Source: Caproicibacter sp046707225 (GTDB taxonomy: Bacteria > Bacillota > Clostridia > Oscillospirales > Acutalibacteraceae). Taken from it: DNA of 35,359 nt. Shown one piece after another: positions 24,330 through 32,583 of the stretch. Positions within the stretch are counted from its first letter, which is position 1, and each line of letters opens with the position of its first letter. A model generated the notes under the pieces. That model was not told where the DNA came from and did no database searches. It saw only the letters and a list, made by a program, of their open reading frames with translations. A program made the translations under genes and the position numbers. Location: NCBI RefSeq assembly GCF_046707225.1, contig NZ_JBJKOP010000049.1:1-35359 (forward strand). The letters are read 5' to 3'.

Positions 24330-25743
24330 GTCCAAGTGAAAGATAATTTTTCAAAATGTACCCGACGTTCTCCGCGTCTTCCATCGTCGGCATTTCACAA
24401 AAGATGCGAAGAAGCGGCTCCGTTCCTGAAAACCGGGCAATCACCCAGCCTCCGTTTTTAAAATAGACCTTGCAGCCGTCCAGGTAGGAGACCTTTTCGA
24501 TCAAGAATGGGAATTCCGGCAGCAGCTTATCCCTTAATAAGATTTTGGTAACACGCTCTTTTTCCTGCTGCCCGAACCGATAATCGGATTCGATCATCTC
24601 GCAGGTTCCGTACCGGTCGGTAATCTCCCGATAGATTTCCGAGAGTTTCCGGCCCGTGACGGCAATCATCTCGACCAACAGGGACGCCGCGTAAATACCG
24701 TCCTTCCCCTGAATATGCCCCCGCACGGTAAGCCCGCCGGACGACTCGCCGCCGATAATCGCATTCGTTTCCGCCATTTTGGCGGAAACATATTTAAAGC
24801 CGACGGGAACTTCATAGCAGACTTCGCGGAAATCCTCCGCAATCCGGTCCACCATATGGGTTGTCGCAAGGTTGCGAACCGCTGCGCCGTGCCATCCCTT
24901 GTATTTCATCAGATAGTAGTAGAGCAGCACAAGAATTTTGTTGGGATGCAGGAAATTCCCCTGATCGTCTATCACGCCGAGCCTGTCGGCGTCGCCGTCG
25001 GTCGCGATTCCCAGGTCACAGTGTTTTTCCTTTACATAACTGATTAATCCCGTCAGCGTCTTGTCGTTCGGGGCGGGAAGCCTCCCGCCAAACAGCGCGT
25101 CATGCCGCTCATGAATGACCTCCACATCGCACCGGGCGGTCATCAGAATCATTTGAAGAGCCGTCCTGCTGACGCCGTACATCGGGTCAAGCACTACCTT
25201 TAGTCCCGCACTGCGGATGGCCCCCATGTTGACAGACCGGATGATGCTGTCGATATACTGATTCATTGGGTCAATGAGCTGAATCGCTCCGTTTGTCAGG
25301 CCCTCTTCAAACGGCAACGTTTTAATTTCAGACTCATCGGTATTCAGAACATACCGTTCCAGCTCGCTCGTCAGCAGTTCGTCCGCGTCCCGGCCGCCTT
25401 CCATAAACACCTTGATTCCGTTGTAAACGGCCGGATTGTGGCTGGCGGTAATCGTCATCCCGTAAGGAAGCCCCTCCTGCTGCACGGTAAACATGACAAG
25501 CGGAGTCGGCGATTCCCGGTGAATCACGCGGCAGGGAATGCCCCGCCCCGCCATGGCCTCCGCCGCCCAGCACGCCGCCGTGTCGGAGAGAAAACGCCGG
25601 TCGTATCCAATCACAAAGCCTTTTTCGGCCTTCCCCTCATCCGTCATCTTTTTCGCGATGGCGGTTGTCAAAAGCTGAACGTTTGATTTCGTAAAACCCT
25701 CGCCGATGACCGCACGCCAGCCGCCGGTGCCAAACTTAATCAT
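24319..25743 (-). CDS. Phosphohexomutase (phosphoglucomutase/phosphomannomutase family), probably GlcNAc-1-P to GlcNAc-6-P
   Basis: A 474-residue alpha-D-phosphohexomutase with all four family sites: the catalytic Ser in MTITASHNPAVYNGIK, the metal loop ATDGDADRLG, the sugar loop GGESSGGLTVRGH, and the phosphate site RFSGTEPLLRI. The frame starts at ATG 25741-25743 (IKFGTGGWR following) behind GGGGGTAGAT. It follows the chitobiose phosphorylase by 57 bases, so it most likely turns the GlcNAc-1-P product into GlcNAc-6-P for NagA. Family members often accept several sugars, so the exact specificity is inference. Confidence 0.9.
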   Translation of the reverse strand: MIKFGTGGWRAVIGEGFTKSNVQLLTTAIAKKMTDEGKAEKGFVIGYDRRFLSDTAACWAAEAMAGRGIPCRVIHRESPTPLVMFTVQQEGLPYGMTITASHNPAVYNGIKVFMEGGRDADELLTSELERYVLNTDESEIKTLPFEEGLTNGAIQLIDPMNQYIDSIIRSVNMGAIRSAGLKVVLDPMYGVSRTALQMILMTARCDVEVIHERHDALFGGRLPAPNDKTLTGLISYVKEKHCDLGIATDGDADRLGVIDDQGNFLHPNKILVLLYYYLMKYKGWHGAAVRNLATTHMVDRIAEDFREVCYEVPVGFKYVSAKMAETNAIIGGESSGGLTVRGHIQGKDGIYAASLLVEMIAVTGRKLSEIYREITDRYGTCEMIESDYRFGQQEKERVTKILLRDKLLPEFPFLIEKVSYLDGCKVYFKNGGWVIARFSGTEPLLRIFCEMPTMEDAENVGYILKNYLSLGQDS

Positions 25744-25800
25744 ATCTACCCCCGCGATTCTTCGCGCGCAAGGCCCCCCCACGCGCGGCAGTTTTATTTT

Positions 25801-28197
25801 TTAGCCCAGCACGGCAAGAACCTTATGCCGAGAACCGGCCTGCTGTGCAGGTATGCCGTCCGTGACGGCGCTGCCGTCAAGCTCCAGCCTTTTGACCCCT
25901 TTGCAGACATGATCCGGATTTTCCACATGAATCTCATAAACGGCGCCGCGCCAAGCGCGCACAACATCGAATTCCGCCCAGTCTTTTGGAATGCAGGGAT
26001 CAATCGTGAGGCGGTCAAAATCGGGCCGCACGCCAAGCAGATAATGCGTGGCGGCATAATAGGCCCACCCCGCGGACCCGGTCATAAAGGGATGCCTGGC
26101 CCGGCCGAACGCCGGATGGTCCTTCCCCATGACAAACTGGCAGTAGGAGTACGGTTCGGATTGTCTGATTTCGATTTTTTCATTCTGATCATACGGCAAA
26201 AGGGCGTTGTAGAATTTCATTGCCCGGTCTCCCCGGCCAAGTCTCGCTTCCGCGCACCAGGCCCATGGATTCGGATGGCTGAAAATCGATCCGTTTTCCT
26301 TAACGCCCGGATAAACCCGCGTCACAAACCCGATTTCGTCGTCCGGTTTTGTGTAGGACGGCGCGTTCAGCATCAACCCGTAAGGGGTGTAAAGATATCT
26401 GTCAACCGAATCCATGGCCAGCATACCGCGCTCCCCGTCGGCAACGCCGGAGAGAACCGCCCAGGCGTTGGATTCCAGATGAACCTTCCCCTCCCGGTCG
26501 GAACAGGTGCCGATTTTCCTGCCGCTTTCCGTGATGCCGCGGATGTACCATTTTCCGTCCCACAGATGATCGTTGCAGGCATTCTTCACCGCTTTCGCCA
26601 TAACGGCGTATATTTCCGCTTCCTGTGTTTTTCCTACAAAACGGGAAAGCTGAATAAACCCGTCGAGCGCCCAGAAATGCAGGAACGAGACCATAGCGCT
26701 TTCCCCCCCGCCAAGGTTCAGGCAGTCGTTCCAGTCCGCCCGCAGTCCTTTGCAAATTCCGTCCGGCCCAATTTCACGGCCGGAAAAATCAAGAATGCGC
26801 TTCATATGCTCATAGACGGTTCCGTCCCCGCCGTCGGCATAACTCACCGTTTCATTCAGCAGAGAAACCTCGCCGGTTTCCTTGATGTATTCGACGATCG
26901 ACCCAACCAGCCAGAGCGCGTCGTCGGAGCAGGCGTCCTTGATTCCGTGGACGATCTCGGACCGGTCCGGTGTTGGAATCACGGTTGGTGATTGAAAGCT
27001 CTGCCGTTCTCCCTTCCGCTCCGGGTCAAACCATTCCGGCTGGAACAGATGAAGTCCGTAGCCCTCGGACGTAAGCCCCCTCAGCAGCTGCATCAGGCGC
27101 TGCCTGCACTTTTGAGGGTTCGAGTGCGGAACCGCCATGGCGTCCTGCGAGGTATCCCGGAACCCAAGGCCGGTTCTGCCGCCCACCTCGATGAAAGAGG
27201 CGAACCGCGAGAACATGATATTCACTTCCGCCTGATACAGGTTCCAGATATTCAGAGAGGTATCCATTCCGTGATTCGGCGTTCGAGCCTGAAAACGAGT
27301 CAGCTTGTCGTCCCAGAATTTCGCAAGGTCGGCAAACGCACGGTCGATATTTTCCGGGTTTGCATATTTTTTTCGGTACGGCGCGGCAGCCGCTCGTCTT
27401 CCCTCCCCCAGAAAAAAGGCAACGCGCGTTTTTTCTCCGGGCGAAAGCGTCAGCTTTTTCTGAAGAACAGCGCAGTGGTTGCCCGTTGTTCCGCAGCTGC
27501 CGAAGCATTCCCCGCGCTCCACCGCCTGCGGATTCCGCTCATTGCGGTAACTGCCGAGGAAGCTGTCTCTCAAACAGTCAAAGCCGTCGGGCTCAAAGCT
27601 GGAGGCAAACCACTGATAGCCTTGTTCCTCATAATGGAGATCATATTCGATCACGCCGTCCTCATAATCGGAACCCGCGGCATACAGACTCATCTGAAAA
27701 TTCTGGTTATCCATGTCGATCTGATGAAATGAAAATTCCAAATAGGAAAACAAGCTGAGTCTTCTTGGCCGTTCCGAGTCATTTTCCAGAACGACATCCC
27801 AGATTTCGACCGGTTCATTCAGAGGAATCAAAATCGTTTGGGTAGCTCTGATTTCCTGATAATCACAAAGGAATTTGGAATAGGACAGTCCGTGCCTGCA
27901 GGTATATTTCGCGCGGTTCAAATCCACGCCCACCGGCTGCCAGGAAATGCTCCAGTATTCCCCCGTATCGTCGTCGCGCAGATAAACGCAGTGACCCGGG
28001 CTTTCCATCGGAGCATTCGGGCGAAAGCGCGTAATCCTGTGATATTGAGGCGATTGATAGAAGGAATACCCGCCCGCCGTCTGGTTCAACACGGCGCACA
28101 TGTCGTTGACGCCGATATAATTCGTCCAGGAAACCGGCGTATCGACACGGTCGACGACATATTCCCTGTTTTGGTTGTCAAAATATCCGTACCGCAT
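25801..28197 (-). CDS. chbP: N,N'-diacetylchitobiose phosphorylase (GH94)
   Basis: A protein of about 798 residues that matches the Vibrio-type chitobiose phosphorylase from end to end in what I can recall of that family, starting at RYGYFDNQNREYVV and ending in a CxxxVKRLELDG-type tail. The catalytic Asp is in GLRADWNDCLNLGGGES (Asp 488 with this start). Other family segments: FASFIEVGGRTGLGFRDTSQ, GIKDACSDDALWL and VKENGSIFSHPNPWAW. It splits GlcNAc2 with phosphate into GlcNAc-1-P and GlcNAc in the cytoplasm; no signal peptide is present. The ATG at 28195-28197 is seven bases after AAGGAG; an ATG two codons upstream is too close to it. Confidence 0.93.
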   Translation of the reverse strand: MRYGYFDNQNREYVVDRVDTPVSWTNYIGVNDMCAVLNQTAGGYSFYQSPQYHRITRFRPNAPMESPGHCVYLRDDDTGEYWSISWQPVGVDLNRAKYTCRHGLSYSKFLCDYQEIRATQTILIPLNEPVEIWDVVLENDSERPRRLSLFSYLEFSFHQIDMDNQNFQMSLYAAGSDYEDGVIEYDLHYEEQGYQWFASSFEPDGFDCLRDSFLGSYRNERNPQAVERGECFGSCGTTGNHCAVLQKKLTLSPGEKTRVAFFLGEGRRAAAAPYRKKYANPENIDRAFADLAKFWDDKLTRFQARTPNHGMDTSLNIWNLYQAEVNIMFSRFASFIEVGGRTGLGFRDTSQDAMAVPHSNPQKCRQRLMQLLRGLTSEGYGLHLFQPEWFDPERKGERQSFQSPTVIPTPDRSEIVHGIKDACSDDALWLVGSIVEYIKETGEVSLLNETVSYADGGDGTVYEHMKRILDFSGREIGPDGICKGLRADWNDCLNLGGGESAMVSFLHFWALDGFIQLSRFVGKTQEAEIYAVMAKAVKNACNDHLWDGKWYIRGITESGRKIGTCSDREGKVHLESNAWAVLSGVADGERGMLAMDSVDRYLYTPYGLMLNAPSYTKPDDEIGFVTRVYPGVKENGSIFSHPNPWAWCAEARLGRGDRAMKFYNALLPYDQNEKIEIRQSEPYSYCQFVMGKDHPAFGRARHPFMTGSAGWAYYAATHYLLGVRPDFDRLTIDPCIPKDWAEFDVVRAWRGAVYEIHVENPDHVCKGVKRLELDGSAVTDGIPAQQAGSRHKVLAVLG

Positions 28198-28229
28198 GAA
28201 CATTCTCCTTCCGGAACGGTTCTGACCCC

Positions 28230-28258
28230 ATTATAAGGCACCCGGAAAACGGAATGAA
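28230..28258 (-). promoter_or_regulatory. Probable promoter of the chitobiose phosphorylase operon
   Basis: A perfect TATAAT (28230-28235) on the minus strand with only a weak TTCATT (28253-28258) 17 bases upstream. A poor -35 suggests dependence on an activator, possibly the AraC-type regulator of this cluster. Confidence 0.5.
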
Positions 28259-28268
28259 TAGCAGATGT

Positions 28269-28282
28269 TGCGATTAATTGCA
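28269..28282. promoter_or_regulatory. Palindromic site upstream of the phosphorylase promoter
   Basis: TGCGATTAATTGCA, 12 of 14 positions symmetric, centred about 52 bases before the expected transcription start. The position suits an activator. It could be a site for the LacI-family or AraC-type regulator nearby; neither is shown. Confidence 0.35.
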
Positions 28283-28343
28283 TATTTTTGTGTAGCTTTT
28301 TGGAATAACGCGCGGCGGAAGCTTCACGTCTGTTTTGTCCGAC

Positions 28344-28376
28344 AAAAATAGCTGCCCTGAAAATTTCCAGGCAGCC
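28344..28376 (-). terminator. Terminator of the LacI-regulator operon
   Basis: The stem GCTGCCTG / CAGGGCAGC with an 8-base loop is followed by TATTTTTG on the minus strand, about 95 bases after the regulator stop codon. Confidence 0.75.
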
Positions 28377-28391
28377 CGCAATGGCATAGTG

Positions 28392-28424
28392 AATCAAGCC
28401 TACCTCAAAGAGGTGAGCTTGATT
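28392..28424 (-). repeat. Extra hairpin downstream of the LacI-type gene
   Basis: The outer arms AATCAAGC / GCTTGATT and inner arms CCTC / GAGG form a stem of about 15 pairs with two weak positions and an AAA loop. No T-run follows directly. It may protect the transcript 3' end, ahead of the true terminator at 28344-28376. Confidence 0.45.
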
Positions 28425-28469
28425 TATGTTTGGCCCCGCCGGACGCTCCTTTTGTTTAAGTCAAAGAAA

Positions 28470-29567
28470 TCATGTTTCGCAATTCTGTATTGCTACAGAA
28501 ACCGAATCAGTTCCGCCTGCATCAAATTTTCTCTTTTGTTTATTGATACTGTCACGTTCAACGATCTCCACGTCCAGAAGAATGTTTTCCCGCGGTTCGT
28601 CCCGGTGGCTCATTCTCCAGATCAGCCGCTGCACGGATACCTGTCCCATAAATTCCTTGTGAACGTTCACGGTAGTCAGCCTGGGGGAAATCACAGTGGA
28701 CAGCGCCGTATTGTCGAAACCGACGACCGCAATATCTTCCGGGATGCGATACCCCAGCCGCCGTAACGCGAGAATCAATTGACCCGCGGCATCGTCGTTG
28801 GAGCAGACAAAGGCTTGCGGCATCCGCCGGATGCTTTTCACTTGACTTACTATTTTGTCAACATCATGCTCAATGACAGATTGCTCGACATTCTCAAGGA
28901 CAGAATATGCCAGCACATATCTGCTGACATCGGGGTAGCCAAAAACAGAGGGCAAACTGTGGATTGCCTCCTGATACCCGAAAAAGCGCTCTTTAATGCT
29001 CATGGAGTAATTTAAGTCGCCGAAAAATCCGATTCTCCGGTAACCGCTGTCGATCAGCAAACGGCTCACACGGTAGCTGCCCAGTTTATTATTGGAAAGG
29101 ACGCAATCGATCGATCCAGCCATGGAATTATGGTCGACAACGACAATTGGCAGACCTTGTTTCTTTAATTCAATCAAATACTCGTCGCTGATCTGTCCAA
29201 TCGAGATCAGTCCGCAGGCACGGCCTTCCTTTACACAATCCGGCACGCTGATCAGCTCGTCCGTAAAATTAATCAGGATTTCGTAACCGTTTCTTTTCGC
29301 CTCCGCTTCAACCCCTAAAAGTACCTTGGAATAAAAATCCGAATTTCTGAAATACTGCGTCTTAATTAAAATACAGATATTTTTGTTTGCCAGAGCCTTT
29401 TTGTATCGTGTCTTCTCTGAAAAGTACCCTAATTCTTCCGCCTTATTAATAATCAAATTTCTTGTCTCTTTGCCCACCCCCGTTTTGTCGTTTAGCGCCA
29501 AAGATACCGCGTTAACCGACAGGTTCAATTCCTTTGCAATGTCTTTCATGGTAATTCGGTGTTTCAA
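28470..29567 (-). CDS. LacI/GalR-family transcriptional regulator
   Basis: A 365-residue regulator: LacI-type HTH at residues 6-27 (MKDIAKELNLSVNAVSLALN), hinge segment, then a ribose-binding-protein-like effector domain (CGLISIGQIS, CVLSNNKLGSYRVSRLL, AFVCSNDDAAGQLI, AVVGFDNTALSTVISPRLTT). It starts at TTG (29565-29567) or at an ATG six codons later; neither has a clear ribosome site. It follows the GH130 gene by 23 bases and should control the mannoside operon in response to its sugar. It might also act on the chitobiose promoter downstream. Confidence 0.9.
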   Translation of the reverse strand: MKHRITMKDIAKELNLSVNAVSLALNDKTGVGKETRNLIINKAEELGYFSEKTRYKKALANKNICILIKTQYFRNSDFYSKVLLGVEAEAKRNGYEILINFTDELISVPDCVKEGRACGLISIGQISDEYLIELKKQGLPIVVVDHNSMAGSIDCVLSNNKLGSYRVSRLLIDSGYRRIGFFGDLNYSMSIKERFFGYQEAIHSLPSVFGYPDVSRYVLAYSVLENVEQSVIEHDVDKIVSQVKSIRRMPQAFVCSNDDAAGQLILALRRLGYRIPEDIAVVGFDNTALSTVISPRLTTVNVHKEFMGQVSVQRLIWRMSHRDEPRENILLDVEIVERDSINKQKRKFDAGGTDSVSVAIQNCET

Positions 29568-29590
29568 TTTGAATCACTCATTTCAAATCG

Positions 29591-30652
29591 TCATAACTTT
29601 AAAGACCGGTAAATTTCCTCCAAAGTGAAATCGACTCGGCATATTTTGTCGTCCGCCGCCCCATAGTACAGTACAATTTTATCACTATCTTGATAACAGC
29701 CGCAGGTAAAAACAGCATCGCCGAAAAAGCCGCTTGTTTCATAACCGATTTCCGGCTCAAAAACAGGATTTCCCGTTCGGGCCAGAATTTTTTCCGGATG
29801 ATTTGCGTCAAGCAGCATGGCGCCGATACAATAGCGATTATTTTCATCAGCCGCATGGTAAAACTCAATCCAGCCCTTTTCCGTGCGAAACGGAACCGCC
29901 CCGCCGCCGATTCGCCCGCTTTCCCATCTGTTTCCGGATACGCTGCAAAAATGCCGCTGATTTCCCCAGTGAATCATGTCCGGGGATTCGCAAATCCACA
30001 TTTCCGGTGTGCCGAACGCCTCGCTGACCGGACGGTTCAGCGCATAAAACAAGTCTCCGAATTTTTCTGGAAAAATGACAACATCTTTATTTTCAGGCGC
30101 AAAAATGACTCCGCAGTGCTTAAAATCAACAAAATTTTTCGTGCTCAACAGGGCGGTAGCGGGCCCCTGCGGGCTGACTGCCGTATAGTTTATGTAATAA
30201 GTGTCTCCCACCCGGGTAACCCTCGGGTCCTCCATCCCCCAGCTCTCTTCTTTCAATACAGGCTGAACCATCGGGGAGTCGCTTACCGTAAAATTGATTC
30301 CGTCTCTGGAACGCGCCAGACGCAGATGGGAAAAGGACGTCAGATAGACTGTTTTTAACCCATGCGGTGTTATTTGCCTGATTGAGCGTGAATCGGAAAA
30401 ATCCCATTCCGGGTGCTCAGCCTTCACCACCTCCACAACATTCATCGCCATATTGGAACCGTTTTGAACCATGATTGGAATTTTTACACTTTGGCTGGTA
30501 AAGCCTGCCGATTCGGAAACCCGGCAAACCAATAGTATTTCATCCTGATACCGGCAGACACCGCAGTTAAAGATTCCCTCCACACGGAGGCCCTCCCTGC
30601 TTGGTTTCACATCTTCGATCGTGATTAGCGGATTTCTGATACATCTTTTCAT
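29591..30652 (-). CDS. GH130 family beta-mannoside phosphorylase
   Basis: A 353-residue five-bladed propeller enzyme of family GH130. Visible signatures: RNPLITIEDVKPSR at the N-terminus, EGIFNCGVCRYQDEILLVCRV, WGMEDPRVTRVGDTYYINYTA with the catalytic Asp, and YYGAADDKICR near the end. Known members phosphorolyse beta-mannosides (mannosyl-glucose, mannobiose or mannosyl-GlcNAc) to mannose-1-phosphate. The N-terminal DVKPSR form recalls the beta-1,2-mannobiose group, but I cannot fix the substrate. No signal peptide, so it acts on imported sugar. RBS GGAGATTGCTTC. It lies between permease and regulator genes. Confidence 0.88.
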   Translation of the reverse strand: MKRCIRNPLITIEDVKPSREGLRVEGIFNCGVCRYQDEILLVCRVSESAGFTSQSVKIPIMVQNGSNMAMNVVEVVKAEHPEWDFSDSRSIRQITPHGLKTVYLTSFSHLRLARSRDGINFTVSDSPMVQPVLKEESWGMEDPRVTRVGDTYYINYTAVSPQGPATALLSTKNFVDFKHCGVIFAPENKDVVIFPEKFGDLFYALNRPVSEAFGTPEMWICESPDMIHWGNQRHFCSVSGNRWESGRIGGGAVPFRTEKGWIEFYHAADENNRYCIGAMLLDANHPEKILARTGNPVFEPEIGYETSGFFGDAVFTCGCYQDSDKIVLYYGAADDKICRVDFTLEEIYRSLKL

Positions 30653-30737
30653 GAAGCAATCTCCAATATATGTAATATGATGCCGAGGTACACCCGTGCC
30701 TGCCCAGACGGCGCGAATCCTTAGGGCGAATCAGGAA

Positions 30738-31598
30738 TCACCCCTTGATTCCTGAAAAACTGATTCCTTCCACAAAGTATTTCTGAGCTGCAAAGAAAAT
30801 GACCAAGACCGGAATTAATGTTAGTACGGAAGCCGCCATCAAAGGTCCCCACTCAACTTTCGTCATACCGTTGAACATGGCAAGCCCTAACTGCAGTGTG
30901 AACTTTTTGCTGTCGTTCAGATAAATCAGCGGGCCCATCAGGTCATTCCATGAACCCTGAAAGGAAAAAATCGCCACCGTAATCAACGCCGGTTTCGAAA
31001 TCGGTAAGTATATTTTTACAAACACGGAAAACTTGTTTGCCCCGTCGATCATTGCGGCTTCCATCAATTCGTCCGACTGAGACATAAAAAACTGCCTGAG
31101 CAGAAAGATAAACACGGCTTGCCCGCCAAAAAAAGCCGGAACCGTTAACGGTAAAAACGTATTCACCCACCCAAGGCGGGTAAACATCTGAAAGACAGGA
31201 ATCAGCATCACTTCCGACGGCAGCATAATGGTTGACAGCAGAAGAAGGAACCAAATGTTTTTTCCCGGAAAATTAAATTTTGCAAAACCAAATGCAACAA
31301 ACGCTGAAACAAACACCTCCGCCACAAGGCGTGTAACCGATATGATCGTAGAATTCAAAAAATACTGCATGAAAGGAATGTCCTGCAGGGCCTTCCCATA
31401 ATTTTCAATGTGAAATCCGTCGGGCAGCCACTGCGGCGGAACCTCAAAGATCACGTTTCCCGATTTCAGGGAAGTTGATATCATCCAGAAAAGGGGTAAA
31501 ATACACACAATGGAAGCCAATGTCAACACAACGTAAAGCACTGAATTCTGAATCAGAAGCTTTTTTGACTTGCTTAAAGATCTGCGTTGGACTGTCAA
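30738..31598 (-). CDS. CUT1 sugar ABC transporter permease (MalG-like)
   Basis: A 286-residue permease with six membrane segments, the EAA loop DELMEAAMIDGANKFSVFVKI and a C-terminus ending GISFSGIKG. It starts at TTG (31596-31598), overlapping the previous permease stop as TTGA, with AGGGGGG seven bases ahead; no ATG occurs in the first 40 codons. It forms the channel with the MalF-like partner of the same operon. The GH130 gene next in line suggests a mannoside substrate. Confidence 0.9.
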   Translation of the reverse strand: MTVQRRSLSKSKKLLIQNSVLYVVLTLASIVCILPLFWMISTSLKSGNVIFEVPPQWLPDGFHIENYGKALQDIPFMQYFLNSTIISVTRLVAEVFVSAFVAFGFAKFNFPGKNIWFLLLLSTIMLPSEVMLIPVFQMFTRLGWVNTFLPLTVPAFFGGQAVFIFLLRQFFMSQSDELMEAAMIDGANKFSVFVKIYLPISKPALITVAIFSFQGSWNDLMGPLIYLNDSKKFTLQLGLAMFNGMTKVEWGPLMAASVLTLIPVLVIFFAAQKYFVEGISFSGIKG

Positions 31599-32524
31599 TA
31601 CAATCCCCCCTCTTTTCCGTGTGGGGCGCGTTTTGATTTCTTTTTGCCTTTTTTAATCTCCGCATTGTAGAATACCCACAGGTTGGAAGATTTAAAAACC
31701 AGAAGCGAAAGGACCAGAATGATCAGAAACAGGATCCACGCCATGGCGGTAGCATAACCCATCTTGAAATAGTTGAATGCGTTTTGATATAAATAAACCA
31801 TGTAGAACCTTCCCTGATTCCCGGCGCCGCCAATAATGTAAGCGTCGCTGAACTTACGGAACGCGCCGACAATTCCCATAATCAGGTTGTAAAATATGAC
31901 GGGCGTCAACATCGGCACGGTTATTTTGACGAATTTTTCGAACCAGCCGGCACCGTCAAGGTCTGCGGCCTCATAGAGGGATCTCGGGACATCCTGAAGA
32001 CCTGCAAGATAGGTCAGAATTCCTCCTCCGGCACCCCAAAGCGCGATCAATATGTAAGACGGCAATACCCAGTTAGGGTTCGACAGCCAGCCGGGCCCCT
32101 GAATGCCAATTCTGGCCAAAAGCATATTCAGCAGTCCCATGTCCTTGTCAAGAATCCATCTCCACAATAACGCGATCGACACACCGGACACAACAGCCGG
32201 CAAATATAAAATGGTACGAAACAGGTACACGCCCCTGATTTTGCAGTTGAGAAGCGCCGCTAAAGACAGTGAGGCCGCGATACCGAGCGGCACCGCGAAA
32301 ATCGCATACCAAACGGTCACAAACAGCGAACTTAAAAAATCTTCGTCATGGAACAAATCGATATAATTCTGGAATCCAACAAAATTTGGTGCCGTAATGG
32401 AATTGGAATCGGTAAATCCCAGGTACAGCGCCTGAAACAGCGGGATTACCGTAAAAACGATAAACCCAATTACCCAAGGCGCCACAAAGAAAAATCCAGC
32501 GTTTCGGCTCAGGGCCTTTTTCAT
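31595..32524 (-). CDS. CUT1 sugar ABC transporter permease (MalF-like)
   Basis: A 309-residue permease with six membrane segments; the EAA loop reads RSLYEAADLDGAGWFEKFVKI. The ATG at 32522-32524 follows GGAGGAAATGTA. It overlaps the MalG-like gene by four bases, so the two are translationally coupled. A hairpin at 32545-32576 separates it from the binding-protein gene. The C-terminus is Lys/Arg-rich and cytoplasmic. Confidence 0.92.
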   Translation of the reverse strand: MKKALSRNAGFFFVAPWVIGFIVFTVIPLFQALYLGFTDSNSITAPNFVGFQNYIDLFHDEDFLSSLFVTVWYAIFAVPLGIAASLSLAALLNCKIRGVYLFRTILYLPAVVSGVSIALLWRWILDKDMGLLNMLLARIGIQGPGWLSNPNWVLPSYILIALWGAGGGILTYLAGLQDVPRSLYEAADLDGAGWFEKFVKITVPMLTPVIFYNLIMGIVGAFRKFSDAYIIGGAGNQGRFYMVYLYQNAFNYFKMGYATAMAWILFLIILVLSLLVFKSSNLWVFYNAEIKKGKKKSKRAPHGKEGGLY

Positions 32525-32544
32525 TACATTTCCTCCGATACAAA

Positions 32545-32576
32545 ACACTAAGCTGATATTGAAACCAGCTTAGTGT
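32545..32576 (-). terminator. Hairpin after the second binding-protein gene
   Basis: A perfect 11-bp stem ACACTAAGCTG / CAGCTTAGTGT with a 10-base loop, followed by TTTGTATC on the minus strand. The weak U-tail suggests partial termination or 3'-end protection between the binding protein and the permeases. Confidence 0.65.
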
Positions 32577-32583
32577 ATAGAAA

